Positions 6,746 to 11,555 of a DNA stretch of 11,555 bases are shown here, one piece after another. Every line of letters starts with the position of its first letter. The first letter of the stretch is position 1. The notes beneath the pieces were generated by a model. That model did no database searches. It was not told the DNA's origin and worked only from the letters and a program-made list of their open reading frames with translations. Location: NCBI GenBank assembly GCA_038199755.1, contig JBBPYR010000229.1:1-11555 (forward strand), written 5' to 3'. Both the position numbers and the translations under genes were made by a program. Source of the DNA: JBBPYR01 sp038199755. GTDB taxonomy: Bacteria > Chloroflexota > Ktedonobacteria > Ktedonobacterales > Ktedonobacteraceae.

Positions 6746-8146
6746 CTATTGTGATGTAAAAAAGATTTTTGTGTATCTTATCGGAAGAAGGCATAAAATG
6801 AGTGATAGCAGCAGGTAGACCACAATCCAAATTATCAGCACCTGTGTCATATGTGCCCGATACAGCGAGGGCAGATAATTTACCAAGGCGTATTTTCCCC
6901 ATTTTAACGGAACCAACGTAAGATTTAAACCATTCTTCCCATTGAAGCTATGCAGCAACGCCAGTCGATTATAGAGTATGCCATAGGCCGTGCCGACGAA
7001 GAAGAGCAGCAACGCCAACCAGTTCCGCCGTTGCTGCAACACATACGCCAGATAAAACGCATACAGCGGCAACAAGACAATAATGAAGCGCGCTGGCGGG
7101 CACCAGCCGCCCGTCCAATCCTGCAAACTAGCAGTTTCAACAATATAGGGTATCGTCAGCAACAGCACCAATATAGTGTAGAAGGCATAGCGTTTTCTCG
7201 TGCAAGCAAGCAGAACCCCCGCCAATAAGAGGAAGAAAATGGGAAAGTTCACAATCAGTCCGTACTCCTGGTCAAATAACATGCCCACCACACCCTTCGA
7301 CAAGGAACCAGTAAAGGGCCGATTATCCATGGTGATCTGGTTTACCGCCGGATTCAATGTCCCCCAGAACAGCAGATTATAGACTTCAAAGGCCACAAAC
7401 AGACCTGCTACCGGCAAAAGATACGCCAGCAGGGTAGGCACATCACGCAATTTGTGCAAGCGATACAGCTTATACAGATAGGCAAAAAACAGCACAATCT
7501 CTAGCAGGGCAAAGCGAATATGAATCCACGGCAGCAGGCCCAGACAGAGCGAGCACAGCAGATGGTCATACCACGCCACCTCTTGCTGCACCACCTTGCG
7601 AGTCGCATACAGACAGAGCAAGGCAGCTATCGGCTCGATAAACACCAGATGGGCATACAGCGTCAACGGAGAAGCCAGCGCAAACGCCATGCTCACCAGC
7701 AAAGCGAGAGGAGGCTTAATATCCAGCTCACATAACAGCAGGTAGACATTCCACACGATCAGCAGTGTCACCGCCGACATAAACAGCACAGCCCCCAGCC
7801 AGCCCGCCAGCGCGAAAGGGATCGCCCAGAGCACTGGCCCACCAATGCCATGAATCGGCATCACACGACCGGAAGCAGCTACCATCACATGCGGATCGAT
7901 GTTCTGTGGATAGAACGCGTGATAATCGCCGTTGCGATAATCCTGTATCACATTCAGCGAATGATACTTCACCAGCGTCTGACTGATAATCAGATAATGT
8001 GGCTCGTCGCCAGAGGGTGCGCGGGGAGCTTTCGCATACCAAAAGGCAATACCGGAAAAAAGTAGCCCACAAAGAAGAAGACAGAGAGAGAGGAGGATAG
8101 CCATGTATTGCTGCCGATAAATGTACCAATACTTTGCTAATCGCAT
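6746..8146 (-). CDS. GT-C fold membrane glycosyltransferase-like protein (GT39/PMT style)
   Basis: A polytopic membrane protein of 466 residues with about 11-12 hydrophobic segments. The first helix (about 15-37) leads to an external loop with GDEPHYL (46-52), whose Asp47-Glu48 pair matches the metal/catalytic acid motif of GT-C enzymes such as protein mannosyltransferases and ArnT. Further family-like signs are PIHGIGGPVLWAIP (97-110), HLVFIEP (166-172) and GGWCPPARFIIVLLPLY (346-362). Such enzymes move a sugar from a polyprenyl-phosphate donor to a protein, lipid or polysaccharide acceptor on the outer face of the membrane; donor and acceptor here are unknown. The large soluble C-terminal domain of some relatives is absent. 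GGAGAG lies eight bases before the ATG. The gene stands alone, divergent from gyrA, with no terminator hairpin evident after its stop. Confidence 0.8.
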   Translation of the reverse strand: MRLAKYWYIYRQQYMAILLSLCLLLCGLLFSGIAFWYAKAPRAPSGDEPHYLIISQTLVKYHSLNVIQDYRNGDYHAFYPQNIDPHVMVAASGRVMPIHGIGGPVLWAIPFALAGWLGAVLFMSAVTLLIVWNVYLLLCELDIKPPLALLVSMAFALASPLTLYAHLVFIEPIAALLCLYATRKVVQQEVAWYDHLLCSLCLGLLPWIHIRFALLEIVLFFAYLYKLYRLHKLRDVPTLLAYLLPVAGLFVAFEVYNLLFWGTLNPAVNQITMDNRPFTGSLSKGVVGMLFDQEYGLIVNFPIFFLLLAGVLLACTRKRYAFYTILVLLLTIPYIVETASLQDWTGGWCPPARFIIVLLPLYAFYLAYVLQQRRNWLALLLFFVGTAYGILYNRLALLHSFNGKNGLNLTLVPLKWGKYALVNYLPSLYRAHMTQVLIIWIVVYLLLSLILCLLPIRYTKIFFTSQ

Positions 8147-8229
8147 ACGCTCTTCTCTCCAAACATTTTATGTTCTGCCTACTTACATACAAACGAGTCA
8201 TTGGCTAAAGAGATAACAAACGAAACACG

Positions 8230-8265
8230 AGTGAGTATCACCCGTTTGCGATCATTATACTCACT
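8230..8265. promoter_or_regulatory. Inverted repeat overlapping a -10 box of the GT-C gene
   Basis: AGTGAGTAT (8230-8238) and ATACTCACT (8257-8265) form a perfect 9-base inverted repeat with an 18-base spacer. On the minus strand the right arm merges into TATAAT (8259-8254), a perfect -10 hexamer positioned to give the GT-C gene a leader of about 100 bases. No good -35 box is visible. The arrangement would suit an operator for a dimeric regulator, or a leader stem; neither is shown. Confidence 0.4.
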
Positions 8266-8290
8266 TACAAATAGGCTCTTTTTGCTGAAT

Positions 8291-8360
8291 GTATCCCATT
8301 TTGTAGAGGGGTACTTTTGGGAGGTATGCATCCCCAAAACAGCAAGCAAAAACACTGTTT
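8291..8360. repeat. Three small adjacent hairpin-forming repeats
   Basis: Three inverted repeats follow one another. GTATCCC with GGGGTAC spans 8291-8314 (one wobble pair). TTTTGGG with CCCAAAA spans 8315-8339. AAACAG with CTGTTT spans 8337-8360 and shares three bases with the second. They lie upstream of the gyrA promoter and outside its predicted transcript. They could be binding sites, part of an unrecognised small RNA, or chance. Confidence 0.3.
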
Positions 8361-8455
8361 AGAAGGCATGCTCTTTTCACGGACATTGGCCTTACTTCGG
8401 CTTGTGGAGTTCTTTTATTGCATAGGTCAATTGTTCCATTTCGGGTACTTTCTGA

Positions 8456-8484
8456 TTGTCTTTATAGGTAAAATGTGCTATAAT
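8456..8484 (+). promoter_or_regulatory. Extended -10 promoter of gyrA
   Basis: TTGTCT (8456-8461) and a perfect TATAAT (8479-8484) are separated by 17 bases. TG at 8476-8477 creates an extended -10 element (TGCTATAAT). This is the strongest promoter-like sequence in the window. Transcription should begin near 8491, leaving a leader of about 110 bases before the gyrA ATG. Confidence 0.7.
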
Positions 8485-8500
8485 TGAGAGGAATAGAAAC

Positions 8501-8554
8501 ATGTCGCATCTCTGCCCCCACTGCACAGCAAGCTACTGTAATTCTATGGAATAA
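8501..8554 (+). CDS. Possible 17-codon leader reading frame upstream of gyrA
   Basis: ATG at 8501 to TAA at 8554 encodes MSHLCPHCTASYCNSME, with three cysteines and a CPHC pair. GAGAGGAA (8486-8493) lies seven bases upstream. However, the predicted transcript start near 8491 would remove most of that ribosome site and leave the frame almost leaderless. It could be a leader peptide, a remnant of a zinc-ribbon-like gene start, or chance. Low confidence. Confidence 0.2.
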   Translation: MSHLCPHCTASYCNSME

Positions 8555-8602
8555 CGCCTTCTGGCTATGTCTTCTTAACTCTTTGGCGAGGATGAATATA
8601 TT

Positions 8603-11170
8603 ATGGAAATGGGCAATATAAGGCTAGTTAGTATTGTAAATGAGATGACAGGAGCCTATCTTGACTACTCTATGAGTGTTATAGTGGCCCGTGCCCTCCC
8701 CGATGTACGGGATGGTTTGAAGCCGGTTCATCGTCGTATTCTCTATGCAATGGACCAGATGGGTCTCCAATCGACCAAACAATTTCGTAAATCTGCCGGT
8801 ACCGTTGGTGAAGTCCTCAAAAGCTATCACCCTCACGGCGACGCGGCTGTATATGACTCTCTTGTACGCATGGCACAACCCTGGAGCATGCGCTATCCGC
8901 TCGTACTCGGACAAGGCAACTTCGGCTCACAGGACGACGATCCGCCAGCGGCCATGCGTTATACCGAAGCGAAAATGGCTGCCATCACCGATGAGCTGTT
9001 GCGCGACATCGAGAAAGATACCGTCGATTTCATACCCAACTATGACAACCAAACAGAAGAACCAACCGTCCTTCCGGCCCGTCTCCCTAACTTGTTGCTG
9101 AACGGCTCGACGGGTATCGCTGTGGGCATGGCAACGAACATTCCCCCTCACAACCTTAACGAAATCTGTGATGGTATTATCTACCTGATCGATAATCCCG
9201 ATGCCACCACCGAGGACCTTTCTCACATCATACATGGCCCCGACTTCCCCACAGGCGGCATCATGCATGGACGCGAGGGCATTCGCAACATGTATGCCAA
9301 TGGTCGTGGACGTATCGTGGTACGGGCCCGCACCCAAATCGAAACATCCGAGCGTGGCCGCATGTGCATCATCACTACAGAGCTTCCCTATCAGGTCAAC
9401 AAGGCCGAACTGGTCAAAAAGATCGCAGAGATGGCACGCGACAAAAAAATTGACGGCATCTCCGATGTACGCGACGAGTCCGACCGCCACGGCATGCGCA
9501 TGATGGTTGAACTCAAGCGCGACGCCAACCCTGATAGCGTGCTGAACTCGCTTTTCAAATATACTGCCATGCAGAGTGCATTTAACGCCAACATGCTCGC
9601 GTTAGTAGATCGTCAACCGCGTACACTCACGCTCAAGCAATTCTTACAACACCATATTCACCACCGTGAAGTGGTCATCACGCGCCGCACACGCTTTGAA
9701 CTGGCCAAAGCCGAGGCACGCAAGCACATCTTAGAGGGCTTGAAACTTGCCCTCGATCACCTTGATGAATTGATCGCCACCATTCGGCAGTCACGCAGCG
9801 ATACCTCTGGCCTCTCGCTCGAACTACAACAACAATTTGGCTTCTCTGAAGAGCAGGCCAAAGCTGTGCTCGACCTGCGCTTGGCACGCTTGGCCGGATT
9901 AGAACGCCAGAAAATCGATGACGAACTCAGAGATGTCCTACAACACATCGACTACTACAACATGTTGCTCAACGACATCAACGAGATACGTAAACTCATC
10001 CGCGCCGACCTCAAGGACCTCAAAGAAAAATATGGCGATGCCCGCCGCACCGACCTTGCCGACGCCGAGGCCAGCGAGTTCCGCGACGAGGACCTCATTG
10101 CCAACGAAGAGGTGGTCGTCACGCTTACAGAAAAGGGCTATATCAAGCGTCTGCCCTCCAACACCTACCGCGCCCAACGCCGTGGTGGGCGTGGCATTAG
10201 CGGCATGGCCACACGTGTAGACGATGCCGTGCGTCACCTGCTCGTCGCCCATAGCCATGATAGCCTGCTCTTCTTCACCGACCGTGGCCGCGTCTTCCAA
10301 TTGCGCGTCTATGAGCTCCCCGACACCAGCCGCACGGCCAAGGGCGAGCATATCATCAACCTGATCTCTATCGAGCAAAAAGAACGTGTCACCGCCATCG
10401 TCTACGTTCCCAAAGGAGCCAGCCGCGACTTCATGATCGTCGCCACCAAAAAGGGTGAGGTCAAGAAGACCGCCATGGACGAATTCGAGGTGGTACGCCG
10501 CTCCGGTCTGATCGCCATGGACCTCGAGCCAGACGACGAACTGATCGGCGCGAAGCTTGCCCATGCAGATGACGACGTGCTGCTGATTACCGCACACGGA
10601 CAGGCCATCCGCTTCACCGTTGAGGAACTCCGTTCGGCGTCGCGCACAAGCGGCGGTGTACGCGGCATTCGCCTTGGCAACGGCGATACCGTCGTTTCAC
10701 TCAACCTCGCGCCCCTGGGCAGCGAACTGCTGATCGTCACCGAAAACGGCTTTGGCAAACGCACGCCGATTGACCAATATCCCCTCAATAATCGCGGCGG
10801 CGGCGGCGTGATGACCGCGAGAGTCAATGACAAGACGGGCAACGTGGCAACCGCGCGTATCCTCACCGAGCACGACAACGATCTCATGATCATCTCGGCC
10901 AGCGGCATCGTCATTCGCCAGGATGTCACCAGCGTCAAGCAATCGGGCCGCGCCACCCAGGGCGTCACCCTCATGAACGTCGGCGATGGCGATAAAGTCG
11001 TTGCCGTGGCCACCACCAACGGCAAGAAAACCGATGCCACCGATGCCGATGGTGCCGCCAGCGAAGAGGTGGACGAGAATGGGGAGATTGTGGTACCTGG
11101 AGAGATTGTGGAGAATGGAGAAGCAGAAGAAGCTGTAACTCAGACCGACACAGCCACTGTTGAAGAATAA
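8603..11170 (+). CDS. gyrA: DNA gyrase subunit A
   Basis: This is the DNA breakage-reunion subunit of type IIA topoisomerase; with GyrB it introduces negative supercoils using ATP. The 855 residues compare with 875 in E. coli. The N-terminus carries YLDYSMSVIVARALPDVRDG (19-38) and HRRILYAM. The quinolone-binding segment is around 78-120 (HGDAAVYDS to AAMRYTE), with catalytic Tyr120 equivalent to E. coli Tyr122. The tower and coiled-coil dimer region runs to about 490. A beta-pinwheel C-terminal domain follows, with a perfect GyrA box QRRGGRG at 525-531, which marks gyrase rather than topoisomerase IV. The last 40 or so residues are an acidic tail. Position 81 is alanine where E. coli has Ser83; Asp85 matches Asp87. 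The start is supported by GAGGAT about nine bases upstream. The gene has its own promoter, is not next to gyrB here, and ends in three consecutive in-frame TAA codons. Confidence 0.97.
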   Translation: MEMGNIRLVSIVNEMTGAYLDYSMSVIVARALPDVRDGLKPVHRRILYAMDQMGLQSTKQFRKSAGTVGEVLKSYHPHGDAAVYDSLVRMAQPWSMRYPLVLGQGNFGSQDDDPPAAMRYTEAKMAAITDELLRDIEKDTVDFIPNYDNQTEEPTVLPARLPNLLLNGSTGIAVGMATNIPPHNLNEICDGIIYLIDNPDATTEDLSHIIHGPDFPTGGIMHGREGIRNMYANGRGRIVVRARTQIETSERGRMCIITTELPYQVNKAELVKKIAEMARDKKIDGISDVRDESDRHGMRMMVELKRDANPDSVLNSLFKYTAMQSAFNANMLALVDRQPRTLTLKQFLQHHIHHREVVITRRTRFELAKAEARKHILEGLKLALDHLDELIATIRQSRSDTSGLSLELQQQFGFSEEQAKAVLDLRLARLAGLERQKIDDELRDVLQHIDYYNMLLNDINEIRKLIRADLKDLKEKYGDARRTDLADAEASEFRDEDLIANEEVVVTLTEKGYIKRLPSNTYRAQRRGGRGISGMATRVDDAVRHLLVAHSHDSLLFFTDRGRVFQLRVYELPDTSRTAKGEHIINLISIEQKERVTAIVYVPKGASRDFMIVATKKGEVKKTAMDEFEVVRRSGLIAMDLEPDDELIGAKLAHADDDVLLITAHGQAIRFTVEELRSASRTSGGVRGIRLGNGDTVVSLNLAPLGSELLIVTENGFGKRTPIDQYPLNNRGGGGVMTARVNDKTGNVATARILTEHDNDLMIISASGIVIRQDVTSVKQSGRATQGVTLMNVGDGDKVVAVATTNGKKTDATDADGAASEEVDENGEIVVPGEIVENGEAEEAVTQTDTATVEE

Positions 11171-11179
11171 TAATAAAGC

Positions 11180-11242
11180 TAGTAAAGCAGGGCGACTGCC
11201 TAATCCGCTGAAAGTGGATTGGGCAGTCGCCCTGCTTTACTA
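11180..11242. terminator. 27-base-pair hairpin between gyrA and the converging gene
   Basis: Arms 11180-11206 and 11216-11242 pair over 27 positions with one T-G wobble (11201 with 11221) around a nine-base loop. Read leftward, the stem is followed by a T-rich tract (from 11179 down to about 11166), a good terminator for the leftward gene. Read rightward, it begins nine bases after the first gyrA stop codon. There is no T run after the stem, though its right arm includes CTTTACTA. It probably serves both genes. Confidence 0.8.
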
Positions 11243-11251
11243 CTACCCACT

Positions 11252-11555
11252 TTACACAATGCGGGGATTGCGTACATTCGGGTCTTCCGGCGACCCCGGT
11301 TGCACCCCTTCGGGTAGAACGGTTTGCCCAAAGAACGTATCATCTCCCTCTTCATCCGCGACAACGGCATCTGTCGTGCGAGACTCTTCCACTGCACTAT
11401 CACCCCCTATACCCTCCACAGATGGGTCACGTTGTAGCCCATACCCCTGAGAGGTAACCGCAAGTCGCTCATCTCCCTGCTCTTGCTGCGCAGGATGCAC
11501 CTCGGACGCCCCATTTTGTAACAAGACCTTGAGCGCATCTTGCATCCGCTCTCCG
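11252..11555 (-). CDS. C-terminal part of a hypothetical protein, cut by the window edge
   Basis: A leftward reading frame, open to the right edge of the window, ends with TAA ten bases before the gyrA-side hairpin. At least 97 residues are seen from an ATG at 11545, and the frame continues upstream through GER codons. GGAGAGCGG just before that ATG could be a ribosome site, so 11545 may be a true start or an internal methionine. The start of the visible part (MQDALKVLLQNG) could be helical. The rest is hydrophilic, rich in Gly, Asp, Glu, Gln and Val, without cysteines or membrane segments, and looks disordered. I do not recognise the family. The position of the stop codon next to a bidirectional terminator, and the absence of a better frame, support it as real. 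Confidence 0.5.
   Translation of the reverse strand, partial: GERMQDALKVLLQNGASEVHPAQQEQGDERLAVTSQGYGLQRDPSVEGIGGDSAVEESRTTDAVVADEEGDDTFFGQTVLPEGVQPGSPEDPNVRNPRIV

Larger units (their letters stand above)
8147..8602. other. Divergent intergenic region between the GT-C gene and gyrA
   Basis: A 456-base region with no convincing full-size gene. From left to right it holds the leader and promoter zone of the GT-C gene, an inverted repeat at 8230-8265 and three small stem-forming repeats at 8291-8360. After these come the gyrA promoter (8456-8484) and a roughly 110-base gyrA leader with a 17-codon reading frame. The stretch from about 8361 to 8455 shows nothing I can name. Confidence 0.6.

Noticed and set aside
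7728..8201. A leftward frame overlapping the start of the GT-C gene in another phase
   Set aside because: It overlaps the motif-bearing part of the GT-C protein and its own translation lacks helices or motifs that make sense.
8927..9490. A 187-codon leftward open frame inside gyrA
   Set aside because: Antisense to the conserved N-terminal region of gyrA; no domain or ribosome site of note.
9938..10597. A 219-codon leftward open frame inside gyrA
   Set aside because: It is antisense to the conserved gyrA C-terminal domain and its Val/Gly/Asp-rich translation has no recognisable motif; it is a shadow of biased codon use.
10402..11040. A 212-codon leftward open frame inside gyrA
   Set aside because: Antisense to conserved gyrA sequence, with a serine/arginine/threonine-rich translation typical of a shadow frame.
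8603..11170. Topoisomerase IV subunit A (ParC) instead of GyrA
   Set aside because: A complete GyrA box QRRGGRG and a full-length pinwheel domain are present, which identify gyrase.
11160..11450. A rightward frame after gyrA
   Set aside because: It runs through the terminator hairpin and antisense to the more plausible leftward gene.
1..11555. CRISPR array, tRNA, transposase, attachment site or defence system
   Set aside because: No regularly spaced repeats, cloverleaf, transposase motifs or nuclease/toxin families were seen; all sizeable genes are accounted for by other functions.

Overview
The window looks like chromosomal DNA of a free-living bacterium with moderate G+C. The protein styles suggest Chloroflexota, perhaps the Ktedonobacteria: an ECF sigma factor paired with a zinc-binding anti-sigma factor and a bactofilin-like membrane protein, a double PH-domain membrane protein ending in PASTA, and a GT-C membrane protein with a GDEPHYL motif. 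This assignment is an inference from memory of such proteins, not from a database search. I see no mobile element, CRISPR array, tRNA or rRNA.

Layout. A perfect palindromic terminator (1-30) closes an operon that lies outside the window. After a 324-base gene-free stretch comes a rightward three-gene operon (355-2693): ECF sigma factor, overlapping anti-sigma factor, and an exported beta-repeat membrane protein. A rightward RlmD/RumA-type RNA uridine methyltransferase follows (2813-4174). It keeps the catalytic residues but lacks two of the four iron-sulfur cysteines. It converges on a leftward pair across a 46-base perfect hairpin (4191-4236). The pair is a 549-residue membrane protein with two bacterial PH domains and a C-terminal PASTA domain (4248-5897) and, upstream of it, a CvpA-like membrane protein (5985-6575). 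Further right is a leftward GT-C glycosyltransferase-like membrane protein (6746-8146).

A 456-base divergent intergenic region (8147-8602) separates that gene from gyrA (8603-11170). It carries an extended -10 promoter for gyrA, a TATAAT box embedded in a 9-base inverted repeat on the other side, and several small hairpins between. gyrA ends in three consecutive stop codons and a 27-base-pair hairpin, facing the C-terminal end of a leftward hypothetical gene cut by the window edge.

The genes form several separate transcription units. The sigma/anti-sigma/bactofilin-like operon reads as a membrane-signal response module. The PH-PASTA and CvpA-like pair and the GT-C protein are further envelope functions. 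gyrA and the RNA methyltransferase are housekeeping genes. No clearly undescribed multi-gene system is evident. The most unusual items are the PH-PH-PASTA architecture, the incomplete iron-sulfur site, the sigma-operon membrane protein and the small cysteine-rich reading frame in the gyrA leader.
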